A stretch of DNA of 64,000 nt from Rhinopithecus roxellana (Eukaryota > Chordata > Mammalia > Primates > Cercopithecidae): assembly GCF_007565055.1 (NCBI RefSeq), contig NC_044559.1, positions 42,402,546 to 42,466,545 of the forward strand, written 5' to 3'. The stretch's first letter is position 1; each line of letters starts with the position of its first letter. The notes under the pieces were generated by a model. The model saw only the letters and a program-made list of their open reading frames with translations, had not been told where the DNA came from and made no database searches. Shown here in pieces: positions 48,200 through 58,935 of this stretch. The position numbers and the translations under genes are program-made.

Positions 48200-49155
48200 A
48201 GGTGGAGCATAATGTTCCATTCCAGTGTGTACCTTACCTGGTGGCTTCCTTCTCAGGAGCACAGTATGTAAGCAGGGAAAGGAGTAACCTGCTTTACAGC
48301 AGAGAGGCCTGGGAAACACTCCTCAGCAGGCAGTTAATGTCAACATCAACAGCCATGAGTCATGTTGATAGAATGTACCCTAGACACCGTGTGATGAGAA
48401 TAGCACCTTACCTCCCCCAAACCCATAACCCTACCCTGATCATGAAAAAAAAAAAAATCAGAAAACAAAATCCCAATTGAGGGACATTTTATGACATACG
48501 TGACCAGTATTTCAGATCAAAATGAGGAAAGTCATCGAAAACAAGGGAAGTCTGAGAAATTGTCACCACCAAGGGGAATCTTAGGAGACATGACAGTTAA
48601 ACGTGATATGGGATCGTGGATGGGATCCTGGAACCAAAAAAGGACATTAGGTGAAAACTATGGAAATCAGAATAGCACATGAACTTACTACTAATAATGT
48701 ATTAATATTAATTCATTTGTTACAACAAATGTATCACCCTAATAAAACGTGTCGGCTCAGCGTGGTGGCTCATGCCTGTAATCCTAGCACTTTGGGAGCC
48801 TGAGGCAGGCGGATCACTTGAGGTCAGGAGTTCGAGAGCAGCCTGGCCAACATGGTGAAACCCCATCTCTACTAAAAATACAAAAACTGGCTGGGCGTGG
48901 TGACACGTGCCTGTAATCCCAGCTATTCCAGAGGCTGAGGCAGGAGAATCGCTTGATACCGGGAGGCAGATGTTGCAGTGAGCCGAGGTCACGCCACTGC
49001 ACTCCAGCCTGGGTGACAGAGCAAGACTCCAGCTCAAAAAAAAGAAAAGTCAGTAATAGGGGAAACTAGGTGTGAGGTACACAGGAACTCTATTATCTTT
49101 GCAATTGTTTTGTAAATCTAAAATCATCTAAAATGAAACGTATTTTAAAGATGAT
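48200..49155 (+). mobile_element. L1M 3' UTR, sense, split by an Alu
   Basis: The 3' UTR of an old L1. Before the Alu: ccctgatcatgaaaaaaaaa, cccaattgagggacatttta, gtatttcagatcaaaatgag, taggagacatgacagttaaa and ggaaccaaaaaaggacatta. After the Alu: taataggggaaactaggtgt and ttttgtaaatctaaaatcat, which is the L1 3' terminus. Left boundary approximate. Confidence 0.8.
48754..49047 (+). mobile_element. AluS inside the L1M
   Basis: Complete Alu with cggatcacttgaggtcagga and agcctggccaacatggtgaa, the AluS form of the left arm, and cgaggtcacgccactgcact in the right arm. It splits the L1M 3' UTR: the L1 text resumes after the A tail. Confidence 0.92.
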
Positions 49156-49460
49156 ATGAGGGATATAGGAGAACTATAAAGAATCTTCCAGCAGTTACAA
49201 AGGTCAAAAGTGAAATTGCTCATAAAGAGACATCACAGAAGTATACAATGAGTTGGACAAATGATCACTCATCAGGTTTGATTCCCAGGAGCCCTGAGGA
49301 CAAAAGTTTACTGTGTTTGAACAATAAATTTTTGAACACATATTACAGGTAACATGCTGAGAAATGACTCATATGTGGGCCACAATAAGATTGTAATCTA
49401 CTCACAAACTTATATGATATGATTGAACAAGACTGAAGAGTGTCTGATAAACCAATGTGA
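49156..49460. other. Unique non-coding DNA
   Basis: Nothing recognised. Confidence 0.4.
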
Positions 49461-49462
49461 GC

Positions 49463-49600
49463 AGTGGTTTCCAAACTGTGTTCTGTTGAACCTGTGACCC
49501 ACTGAAGTCTGGTCTAGGTCTGCTTAAAAATATTTTAACTGTTTTTACAACTGTAATAAAAAGCAACACCATCTCACAACTGTCTCCTATAACCTAACAC
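49463..49600 (+). mobile_element. Charlie/MER-type fragment
   Basis: Opens gcagtggtttccaaactgtg and ttctgttgaacctgtgaccc, like the left end of a Charlie-type element. The right end is not seen. Confidence 0.45.
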
Positions 49601-49861
49601 ACAGGAGATCAATAACACCACATTTACGTTTGGTTCTAAGAACTAAGTTTCTCCTGTCATCCCTGAATACAGGTTGGAATTTATAAAGGGGCATTAAGCA
49701 GGAGGGATGACGCCTCATGCTCATCTTTTTACAAACACCCACCTCTGTGTGTGCTCTTTAGATATAGTTGTACAAGTGAAGATTCCACACAACGTTGGAC
49801 AAATTGCCTTCTCTCACACCGGCTTCGTTAGTGATGAAAGCTGGAAAAAGAAATTAAAGTT

Positions 49862-50139
49862 GGCCGGGCGCAGTGACTCACACCTATAATCTCAGCATTT
49901 TGAGAGGCCAAAGCGGGCAGATTATGAGGTCAGGATTTCGAGACCAGCCTGACCAACAGTGAAACCCTGTCTCTACTAAAAAAAATACAAAAATTAGCCG
50001 GGCGTGGTGGCGCATCCTGTAATCCCAGCTACTCAGGAGGCTGAGGCAGGAGAATCACTTGAACCTGGGAGGTGGAGGTTGCAGTGAGCTGAGATCACAC
50101 CACTGTATTCCAGCCTGGGTGACCGAGCAAGACTCTGTC

Positions 50140-50168
<29 letters not shown>
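49862..50168 (+). mobile_element. AluS with a 29-base pure A tail
   Basis: A diverged full-length Alu (gcgcagtgactcacacctat, cattttgagaggccaaagcg) ending in an uninterrupted run of 29 A at 50140-50168. It lies at the boundary with an antisense L1M that starts right after the tail. No clear target duplication was found. Confidence 0.92.
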
Positions 50169-50170
<2 letters not shown>

Positions 50171-51212
50171 TACAATTTAATGGCATTAAGTACATTCACA
50201 ATGTTGTGCATATATTACCATTAATTCTAAGAATTTTCATCACTTCAAAAGGAAATTCTGTAGCCATTAAGCAGCCACTCCCCATTCCCACCTGCCCCCA
50301 GTTCTGGCAACCACAAATCTTTCTGTCTCTATGGATGTACCAGTTTTTGATATTTCATGTAAATTGAATCATTCAATATGTAACCCTGTATGGATTCTTT
50401 CACCTAACATAGCATTTTCAAGGTTCATCCACGTCGTAGCATGTATCAGCACTTTATTTCTTTTTATGGCTGGATACTATTTTATTGTATGGCTATGCCA
50501 CATTTTGATTCATTTGTTGATAGACATTTGAGATGTTCACATCTTTTGGCTATTGTAAATAGGGCTGCTATAAACATTCATGAATTTTTTAATGTCTGTT
50601 TTCAATTCTTTAGGGATATACTTAGGAGTAGAATTGCTGGATCATAGGCTAATTCTATGATTAAATGTTTGAGGAAACTCCAAACTGTCTCCATAGTGGC
50701 TGCACTGTTTTACATTCCCAGCAGTAGTGTGTGGGGGTTCGAATCCTCCATATCCTCACCAACACTGTTTTCCTTTTATTATTATTATTATTGTTGTTGC
50801 CATCCTCGTGGGTATGAAGTAGTTTCTCATTGTGGTTTCATTTTTGAGACGGAGTCTAATTCTGTTGCCCAGGCTGGAGTGCAGTAGCGTGATCTCGGCT
50901 CACTGCAACTTCCACCTCCCAGGTTCAAGCAATTCTCCTGCCTCAGCTCCCCGAGTAGCTGGGACTACAGGTGCATGCCGCCACAGCTGCCTAATGTTTG
51001 TAATTTTTTTTCAGTAGAGATAGGATTTCACTATGTTGGTCAGGCTGGTTTTGAACTCCTGACCTCGAGTGATTCACCCACCTCGGCCTCCCAAAGTGCT
51101 GGGATTACAGGTCTGAGCCACTGTGAACCGGTCTCATTGTGATTTTGATTTACTTTTTGTCTAAAATTGTTGAACATCTTTTCATGTGCTTGTTGGCCAT
51201 TTGTATAACATT
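50169..51212 (-). mobile_element. L1M element, antisense, split by an Alu
   Basis: Antisense 3' UTR and ORF2 end of an old L1: taatggcattaagtacattc, gcagccactccccattccca, ggctggatactattttattg, gggctgctataaacattcat, tacttaggagtagaattgct and gtggctgcactgttttacat. After the Alu it resumes with gattttgatttactttttgt and cttttcatgtgcttgttggc. The open frames in this region are antisense readings of ORF2 and are not genes. Confidence 0.87.
50841..51129 (-). mobile_element. AluS, antisense, inside the L1M
   Basis: Complete antisense Alu flanked by tctcattgtggttt (50825-50838) and tctcattgtgattt (51132-51145), a target duplication with one difference. It has a very short T tail (tttttgagacggag). Right-arm and left-arm order is normal. 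Confidence 0.92.
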
Positions 51213-52097
51213 GGAAATGTTGGTTATTGAGCTTTATACCCACTCTGCCCTCCAGGCTGACAGTGGAACACGCCGCTCCTTCTCCTTTGTGTCTTCAGTC
51301 CAAAGGGCAACTGACATCCTAGGGGAAAAAATACCCAAAACCTCCTCTCTTAAAAACGAGCCGAATGAAGTAAAGACTAGCCCAAGAGATTCTGCCAATG
51401 GTAGAAGCTGTGAGAATCAGGGTGGAGAGGACACCAACCACGTGGAATGGGCACACGAATGAGGTGTGATGTCAGCTGGGACTTGAGAGATTATCTGATT
51501 TTGATCTAGATCCCCAGTTTCTTCTTTAATCTCCATTAATTCATTTGTTCGTCAATGCAATAAACAGATCCTGAGTGATTACGTCGTGCTGGGAGGTAGG
51601 AGCTTTGGTGGGCTCCTGAGTGTTTGAGACACAAGGAATATCTGACATTGAGGCCTCACACCTGCCTCAGGTCCGCCCCCCTCTGTGGCAGGCACCTTCC
51701 CAGTGCCCCACACCTGTAGCTGCTCCTAACCTGGTGTTTCGCTCTCTGTCCCAAGCTAATGGACCTATAATGTGTGGAAATGAGAAGAAGATGAGGGTTC
51801 AAAGTGCTTTATTGGTTTGCGTGATTCGAAACAACAGATTTAAACTTGATGCAGATTTATTCTTTTTTTTGGTTATAATCTGTTTCCCACCATCCTCCCA
51901 TCACTTCCCAAGGGCTGGAGTTGACACATTTGCCCTGGCTATTTTCTTTGATTATTCAATTAAATAATCCCAGGGATTTTCAAAAATGTTGAAATGCTTA
52001 TTTCCTAATTCTATAATTACGGTGCTCAGAGATGACCTTCTGCTCATTGATATCATGAATAAAAGTTATCATACATATCTGCACACACCTGAAAGTT
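51213..52097. other. Unique non-coding DNA
   Basis: A 115-residue frame at 51620-51967 and a 107-residue frame at 51139-51462 have no domain; the second starts in the L1. No family recognised. Confidence 0.45.
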
Positions 52098-52099
52098 TA

Positions 52100-52280
52100 A
52101 AGAGGCCTTTCACAAAGATGATCTCATTTATTTTCCTCAAAAACCTGGGAAGTACACACTACCACTCTCAGTTGACAGAAGAATAAACTAAGGCACAAAG
52201 AGATGAGATGCCTTGCCCAAGTCCACACCATTCACAAGTGACAAAGCCAAGACTCCATCTTAGCCCTTTTGCTTTTAAAT
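52100..52280 (-). mobile_element. MIR SINE, antisense
   Basis: Reverse-complement MIR order: gatgatctcatttattttcc, tcaaaaacctgggaagtaca, gaagaataaactaaggcaca, gagatgccttgcccaagtcc and agtgacaaagccaagactcc. Diverged. Confidence 0.7.
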
Positions 52281-52358
52281 CTTCTGATATTTCTTATCTA
52301 TAGGAGCATTACAGAAATTGTAGCACAGGAACAAATAATGGTGTACCTGTGATAGTAC

Positions 52359-52518
52359 TTTTTTTCTTTTTTGAGATGGAGTCTTGCTCCGTCCCCCAGG
52401 CTGGAGTACAGTGGTGCAATCTCGGCTCACTGCAACCTCTGCCTCCCGGGTTCAAGCGATTGTCCTGCCTCAGCCTCCCGAGTGGCTGGGGTTACAGGCA
52501 TGCACCACCGCGCCTGGG
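52359..52518 (-). mobile_element. Alu right-monomer insertion, antisense
   Basis: About 160 bp from a T-rich tail through gagatggagtcttgctccgt to gcatgcaccaccgcgcctgg. It stops at the point where the Alu right monomer begins, so the left monomer is absent. Flanks ctgtgatagtac (52347-52358) and ctgtgatcgtat (52519-52530) agree at 10 of 12 positions and look like a target duplication, which points to a genuine 5'-truncated insertion. Confidence 0.87.
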
Positions 52519-52530
52519 CTGTGATCGTAT

Positions 52531-52996
52531 TTTCTAACAGGTTAGTAATAGTTAAAATTTGGCAAGAGCTCCCTGCCTTAGTTTCCAATTCTCTTAACAT
52601 TTTTCATATTTGATTTTTGGAAGCCAATTTCTTGGCAAGTGATCCAAACAAAATTTCAAACCCAAGCTGTACCCTTGATGAAATGACTGTTTTTCCCAAA
52701 ATAGTCCATGGGCAAACTGTTACACGTTGTGCTCAATGACCGGGGACACAGCTGGCAAAAAGCACCATATAAAGTTTTTCTATTTGCTGAGATGTTTTCG
52801 TGCTTGATCCTCATGGATCGCTCTTAATAATTTAGTCACGCACTCCTCTGCAGTATATTGCTTCCACAATGCTAATTTAAACCATGTCAGTGTGCTTGCA
52901 ATATGACTGACAATAGCCAAAAGAAAAGAAATCGTTTCTTCAAATTAAATGTGTACTATTCATCTGTGAACATCATGCTTGAGATCCTAGTTAGAA
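52531..52996. other. Unique non-coding DNA
   Basis: Nothing recognised. Confidence 0.4.
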
Positions 52997-53195
52997 CTCT
53001 CCCTTCTCCCTCCTTGTCCCCCTTTCTCTCTCTCCTTCTCTCTCTCCTCTTTTTCCTCTCCCCACTCCCCTCACTTCCTCTCCCTGTTTCTTCTCCCCCT
53101 CTTTCTTTTCCTCCATCCATTTTCCCTCCCTCCTTCCCTCCCTCCTCCTTCTTCTTTCTCTTTCTCTTTCTCTCTCTCTCCGCTCTCTCTCTCTC
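52997..53195. repeat. Polypyrimidine (CT-rich) tract
   Basis: About 200 bp almost wholly C and T on the plus strand, with blocks of ctct, ccctcc and tttctc. Only a handful of purines interrupt it. Such mirror-like tracts can form triplex (H-DNA). The 129-, 117- and 79-residue frames over it are compositional artefacts. Confidence 0.93.
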
Positions 53196-53894
53196 ACATG
53201 CACAATGCTCCCTGGAGAATTTCCAAGCATCTAACACTTTACTGAAACAGGCTGGATTGGACCACACACACAATAGCAAATTGCCTAAATAAGTCAGATG
53301 CATAAGCAACAGCCACTCAAGTGCAGAGAATGTTTAAACTTTAGGGAAAAAACAATAAATTAAAGCACAGCCTTTCTTCTAAAGTGATTCCTTATTGAGA
53401 CTTCTGCTCTGAATTAGAAGGAGGTTGTGTCAGAGTGGTGTGCATATCTGGAGCCCACCCTGAACTCTTTCTTCGGGACAAGTCAAGTGGCTCATGGAGA
53501 GGGACAACCCTGAGAAACAGAGTCCACACTCAGCAACAGGAAGAAGGACTAACACCCAGGCTAGACTGTCTTGCAATTTACTAAGATCATCTTTAAATCT
53601 TTCAGAAAGACAAGCCGTTGAGGTTTAAGGTCATTCTTCATGTAGGTTTTCAAAGCTGGCCTGCCCTGTTTGCCTTACCTGCCAGCGACAGACATCAAAT
53701 ACAGCCAGAGTTTTGAAAATACAAATAGATGTGTCACCCCTTGACTGCCATTCTTCCCACTGCAAAACCCAAACCCCAGACTGTGACCTACAAGACCTCC
53801 ACACTGTGACCATATGACCAGGCACCTGCCTAGCTCTCCAAGCCTCCTCTTGCTCAGTCCCATCCAGTTATACTTGATTCTTTTTGTTTCATTC
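53196..53894. other. Unique non-coding DNA
   Basis: Nothing recognised; short frames only. Confidence 0.4.
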
Positions 53895-54130
53895 ACTCCG
53901 TCAAGTCTGTTCCTGCCATGGGACCTTCTCCCAACTGAGTCCTCTGCTTGGAACTAGTCCTCAAGATCATCACAGGGCTGATTCCTTCTCTTTGTTCAGG
54001 TGTCAGCTTGAATCCCACCTACTCTGAGGGCTTTCCAAGCCTTCTGAAATACACTAGATTATGGGTCATAATTCTTTATTCCCCAGTAAGACATCCACAT
54101 CCTTGCCAGATATCTTTGCAGTGCCTGTCA
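53895..54130 (+). mobile_element. L2 LINE, left part (split)
   Basis: L2 3' region wording: ctgcttggaactagtcctca, gattccttctctttgttcag, gtgtcagcttgaatcccacc and gagggctttccaagccttct. The rest of the element continues at 54460. Confidence 0.7.
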
Positions 54131-54459
54131 CCTTGAGCAGAGCAGCTTCTTCTCTCTGTTAATATCAGTCATATGATTTGCTTTGGCCAGAGGAACATGG
54201 GTATAAGTGATACTGGGCCTCACCTCAGGTCTGAGCTGAGGTCCTAAGAGCTGTTACATGGTTCCACTCAACCACTTGCTCTGCTGACAACCACAGTGAA
54301 AAGTACAGGCTCACATACTGACCAGTCACCATTTATCTAAGGTGAATGAAGAGCCCACAAATAAACAAGAAGCCTTCAAATAAATCCTTGTTGCCACAAG
54401 CCACTGAGCTTTTAATGTCACTTGTCACATAGTAAAAACGCTAACATACTATGCAAATG
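54131..54459 (+). mobile_element. Old repeat inserted in the L2
   Basis: Contains catatgatttgctttggcca, gaggaacatgggtataagtg and the 3' motif ttgccacaagccactgagct, ending near cgctaacatactatg. It is a relative of the repeats at 20600 and 46960 and interrupts an L2. Confidence 0.55.
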
Positions 54460-54656
54460 TAAATAACCCTCCTCAGGCTCTATTATATCACTCTGTTTTG
54501 TTTTCGTTGTAATATTTACATGCCTAACATGTCTTCCCATTTGTCTATTGCTCATTTCCTTCTACAAGTTCCATGAAGGCACTGTATTCCCAGCACCTGA
54601 AACAGTGCCTGGCTCATGGTAGACGTTCAGTCAATGTTTGTTTAATGAATGAATGA
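54460..54656 (+). mobile_element. L2 LINE 3' end, right part
   Basis: Ends as expected of L2: cttctacaagttccatgaag, cactgtattcccagcacctg, cagtgcctggctcatggtag and gtttgtttaatgaatgaatg. Together with 53895-54130 it forms one L2. Confidence 0.8.
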
Positions 54657-54895
54657 GATCCCAAGTCTTAATCATGGAAGGATTTGTATGTTTTCCAATC
54701 TGAAGGCCCAATTCTATGAGACAGGAAACGAAAGCACTTTTTTTAGTTAAAAATTCAACAAACATTGTAATATCAATATCTGAGGTAAACTTTATCAGAA
54801 TTCTGATATTCCCAAGAAATTAATAAATGATTGACTGTGTTTCATAATGCAAAAACATCAACTTGTCTTACTGTGGCACAAGGGCTAAAATGACC
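54657..54895. other. Unique spacer
   Basis: Nothing recognised. Confidence 0.4.
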
Positions 54896-55130
54896 ATGAT
54901 GATGATGGAGTGATGATGATGATGGAGTGATGATGATGATGGAGTGATGATGATGATGGAGTGATGATGATGATGATATGATGATGGTGGTAATGAGGAT
55001 AAGGATGATGATGATATGATGATGGTATTAATGAAGATGATGATGATGGTGGTGGTGGCAGTGCCAGTGGTAGTAATGAGGAGGAGGAGGAGGATGATAG
55101 TGATAGTGTCAGTGGTGGTGATTAGGATGA
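54896..55130 (+). repeat. GAT-rich minisatellite/microsatellite
   Basis: Four tandem 17-bp units of gtgatgatgatgatgga at about 54910-54977 are followed by a looser (GAT)n/(GGT)n tract to 55130. The antisense frame over it (poly-H, I and T) is an artefact. Likely unstable. Confidence 0.93.
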
Positions 55131-55319
55131 TGAGATGCTGGTGGAGGTGCCCATGGTTGTGATGATACTGGTGGTAGTTCAGATGAGTTACCCCTACTGA
55201 GTTATCTGGGATTGAGTCTACCACACCATCCAAAACATGCAGAGGAAATCAGCAACTCCTGACTGCCCCCAATAAGCAGACCTCTACTCAATCTACAATG
55301 CCAGCTACTACACTGGCAG

Positions 55320-56120
55320 TGGGGGCAAAGTAGGCAGGGTTCTTGTTCCCACAGAGGTCACAGGCTAGTGGAAGAAGGAGATTAATAATCACATACATAA
55401 AATTTCTCAATTGTAACTTTAAGAGGAACTACAAAGCGGCAGTGCAATGTTACGAGAGCCTGTAAGAGAGGATTTAGCCCAGCCAGGAAAGGCATGCCTG
55501 GGCAGTAATAAGAAATTAGAACTACAAGATGAGTATGACTCACCCAAGCGAACGAGGAGTCTAGACAGGAGGAATGGGGTGCACAGAGCCTGTGGTGTAG
55601 AAAAGAAGATAAGCTTCACTAGAATCAAGAGAACATGGGAAGGGTGGTTTAAGACGAGGCTACAGAGGCTAGAAGTAGCCGGACTCAACAGTGCCCAGTA
55701 GGCCAAGTCAATAAATTCCATGTTTGTTCTAAATAAGAAACAACTGGAGAGTTTTAAGTCAGGGAGTCACATGATCAAACCTGTCCTCTGGAAGAACCAC
55801 TCTGGCTGCTGTGTGGTGGATGGGAACAGAGGGAAGATGGCTGCCAGAGCAGCTTGGACCAGGGTGGTAGTGGGAGAGAGAGAGAGAATCACACACATGC
55901 CGGAGCTCTTCAGGAGCTAAAATGGTGCTGGATTCCATATGAGGGACATATAAAAAAGAGAAAAGTGTCAACGGTGAATTCCCCATCTCCGGGCTTACGT
56001 AATGAGATGAATATTCACTGAGATGGAAGACACTAGATGAACAGCAGGTTTGGGGATGGAAAAATCTGTTTGGACAAGTTGAATGAGTTTCCTTCAAGAG
56101 ATCAAAGAGACAATATCAAG
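55320..56120 (-). mobile_element. Ancient LINE (L2/CR1 clade), antisense
   Basis: The order cacaggctagtggaagaagg, gttttaagtcagggagtcac, atgatcaaacctgtcctctg, ccactctggctgctgtgtgg, gcttggaccagggtggtagt and tattcactgagatggaagac follows an antisense ancient LINE seen often in mammals. An exact family and limits need a database search. Confidence 0.6.
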
Positions 56121-56844
56121 TAGATGATCAGATATTCAGGCAAAAGGCAAACTTTGATGGAACGAAGTTAAGTTTGTGACTCCCCTGCTCAGAGGAGGTA
56201 ACAGCAGCTGTGGCCATGAATGAGATACTACAAGAAAGAAGAGGGAGTGAGGAGAAAAAGGAGTGAGTCTGGCACAGCCTTTCAAAACTGGACATCTCCT
56301 GGCCAGGGAGTAGATTAAACTCCCAAGAGCCAGGGGAGACCAGGCAGATGGCAAGGAGGGAACCCAGGAGAGTCTGCGCCTAGACCCCATTCCCCAAATA
56401 TGCCCTTCACACATTGGAGAATCCTCTTCACTTGTTTTAAGTTGTGAAAACAAAATTACTAACAATAACTCTTTCAAGAGTAGTAACAGCTCTGAATGAG
56501 GCAAGGTTCTTAAGACCAGGACCAACCTGCTGTTTAGATGAAGTCAGCAGTTGCTACCTAGGGAAAGGTTCCCTGAACCAAAAAGTCCTTCTCACCTACC
56601 AGACAATGCTTAAAGTGTCCACGATGCCCAAGAAAGATGAGGCATTGATTCAACTCACATGGGGGCATTGAGTTTCAAGATTAGATCCCACCCTGTGGTT
56701 CACAAACCCATAAAATCAGACTGCAGTTATTAAGGACTGTAAAGTACTCTTCCAGGGGCCTGGGCGCAAGGAGAAGAAGAGTAGCTGGAGGTGGGAAGGA
56801 CACTAAGAGGAAGACGGTGGGTGGAATAAGCAGGATTTAGACCA
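56121..56844. other. Unique non-coding DNA
   Basis: A 129-residue antisense frame at 56136-56525 has no domain. No repeat recognised. Confidence 0.4.
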
Positions 56845-56985
56845 TGAAGACCATATTCAAGTCCTGTTCTAGCCACTTGATATCTATACAGCTCAGACAA
56901 TCATTTAACTACTCTTCAGAACCGCAGGGTCTCCATCTATAAAACAGGATAAATAATGTGTTTTCAGAGGGTTGGCATGAGTATC
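56845..56985 (+). mobile_element. MIR SINE
   Basis: Sense MIR order: attcaagtcctgttctagcc, agctcagacaatcatttaac, cagggtctccatctataaaa and caggataaataatgtg. Confidence 0.7.
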
Positions 56986-57334
56986 AGAGTATTGGTCATA
57001 AGTGTGCCCTGGAAACCATGAAGGCTACAACAGAAGCCAGTCACTGTGATTGTTTTCAAGTTGTGGGGAAAGGGAACTGCTTGGACTCCAGACCGGGGAC
57101 AGTAAGTCAGTGCAAACTGACTCCTCCATCCCAGCTATGTTAGCGACTACCTAATTCCAGAGAAACACTGAAGCCCTATATCAGCATATGTACTGTAGAA
57201 TACAGCATCAAGCAGATACCCGGATGGTCTAAGCATTAATTTTCAATTATCTAAGTCATCCAAAAAAGGTAGATAACTTGTTACTCTACTTCATGGAGGG
57301 TAAAACCATCAATGAAGTAATACTGGGAAAGAAT
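56986..57334. other. Unique spacer
   Basis: Nothing recognised. Confidence 0.4.
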
Positions 57335-57465
57335 AAGGACTGCGGAACCAGGAAGACAGGTTTTGATTTCTAGTTCTGCCTCTTACATGCTCTGTGACCT
57401 TGAGCAAGTCATTTAACCTCTCTGATCCTTAGTGTCCTTAAAAGTAAAATGGGGACAACTAAGTA
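57335..57465 (+). mobile_element. MIR SINE
   Basis: Clear sense MIR: gactgcggaaccaggaagac, tttctagttctgcctcttac, tctgtgaccttgagcaagtc, atttaacctctctgatcctt and aaaagtaaaatggggacaac. Confidence 0.88.
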
Positions 57466-57514
57466 GGTCAGCTAGCTCCTTCCCAGTCACTATTTATCTA
57501 TTGCTCTGTCTTTT

Positions 57515-57702
57515 CCCCACAGCACTTATCACTACCTAAAGTTATCTTATTCATAATGCTTTCATCAATTGACTATCACCTCCAAGTAGACTGTAAGCTC
57601 CATGAATGCAGGGAAAGCCTCATATGTCCTGTTCACAGGCAGATATTCAGGGCCGGATACATAGTAGAAATGCAATCAGTATTTGTGGGATGAATGAATA
57701 AA
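57515..57702 (+). mobile_element. L2 LINE 3' end
   Basis: Well-preserved L2 terminus: cacagcacttatcactacct, gtagactgtaagctccatga, atgcagggaaagcctcatat and atagtagaaatgcaatcagt, ending gtgggatgaatgaataaatc. Confidence 0.87.
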
Positions 57703-57711
57703 TCCCATTGA

Positions 57712-57848
57712 AGGCATTAATCCTATTTTACAGCTGGAATCTGAGGCTCAGAGAAATGAAAGGCTTGCTTAAGATCATGCTTGATAGAAGGTGGAGAGGA
57801 GATTCAAGCCAAGGTCTGTTTAATTCTCAAGCCCACAATTCCTTCAGG
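57712..57848 (-). mobile_element. MIR-like repeat, antisense
   Basis: Reverse-complement MIR: ttttacagctggaatctgag, gctcagagaaatgaaaggct, tgcttaagatcatgcttgat and gagattcaagccaaggtctg. Confidence 0.7.
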
Positions 57849-57954
57849 ACTCCAGGACTCCACTCAGTCTTCCAAGAGGAACGTGGAGCCTGCGTATCTG
57901 GGAAAAGCCCAGCATCCCTTGGAACAGAAAAAAAAAAAAAAATCCACACTCCCA

Positions 57955-58135
57955 CGTGACCCATAAAATCCTGCCTGCTTTAGCCCCACCTCATCCTCCA
58001 ACCTCATCTCACACCAAGTTCCTTGTTCATTAAATTCAAGCTACTTCAAATATAAAAGCGTGTTCCCACCACAGGGCCTTTGCACTTGTTCTTTGCTAAG
58101 CCTGGACCACTCTTCCCCCAGATCTTCCTAAGAGC
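57955..58135 (+). mobile_element. L2 LINE fragment
   Basis: L2 3' wording: tttagccccacctcatcctc, ccaccacagggcctttgcac and ttgttctttgctaagcctgg, then accactcttcccccagatct. A weaker tail may follow at 58290-58430. Confidence 0.75.
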
Positions 58136-58654
58136 GGTGTTTTCTTACCACTGGAATCTCAGTTCATAGCAGGTGGGTTGGAGGCAGTAGGGAAAAGGCA
58201 CTCCTTGACAGCATCAGCTACAGAAGCCTCTCGTCTCCACCTTCCCCCGCCAACCCCCCAAGTCATTCTCTAGTTTGCCTACCTGTTTAAATTTCAGTGT
58301 TTATCAATACCTGAACGCATCATTTGTTTTTACATGCTATTGTCTGCATCCTTCTACCTCACTAGTAAAGGTTTCATGAGACCAAGAATCCACAGCCTTG
58401 ACGTCAACACCTGGCAAGTAAATAGTATCCACTGACTTATTGCACAAATGATATTATCCCTACGACAATTATTCAGACCAATTTCTGCTCTAGAATTAAA
58501 AGAAGGAAAAGTCCTCCTCTCAGAAGCAGTCACTCCGTGTTGAAATTATGATGAATTGATTTAAAAGGTTGTTACAAGGACTCAAATGAAATAACATTAC
58601 ATTTTTATTCAAAATCCAGACTAGGGTAATACCTTTCAATGCTGTTTTAAATAT
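58136..58654. other. Mostly unique DNA with possible L2 tail
   Basis: The stretch 58290-58430 (cttctacctcactagtaaag, ggtttcatgagaccaagaat, aacacctggcaagtaaatag) reads like a diverged L2 terminus. The remainder is unrecognised. Confidence 0.45.
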
Positions 58655-58935
58655 TTATTGCATATCTAATATGTCCTAGAACCACAGTTATGACAACGAA
58701 AAGAAAGTTCCTGACTTCATTGAACTTAGAGTCAAAGACAGATGTGTAAACATGGAATTCCAAGATAGCGTGGCAAACACTTTGTAGCAGGCTCTACGTG
58801 CAGAGCCAACTAATCTCTCACAGGAATCAGGGAAGGTGGGAGTGGAAGATGATGTTTAAGTCAAGAACTCAAGGAAGAGGCAGGAAAAAGTACTTCAAGC
58901 GCAAGGGACACGGGTATGAAGGTGACAAATACAAA
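58655..58935 (-). mobile_element. L2-type LINE fragment, antisense
   Basis: Old antisense LINE wording: aatatgtcctagaaccacag, agttcctgacttcattgaac, ttagagtcaaagacagatgt and tcaagaactcaaggaagagg, with caagcgcaagggacacgggt near the end. Confidence 0.55.

Noticed and set aside
52903..53309. Frames of 117 and 129 residues rich in S/P/L or R/E/K
   Set aside because: Artefacts of the polypyrimidine tract.
54868..55233. 121-residue H/I/T-rich antisense frame
   Set aside because: Product of the GAT repeat.
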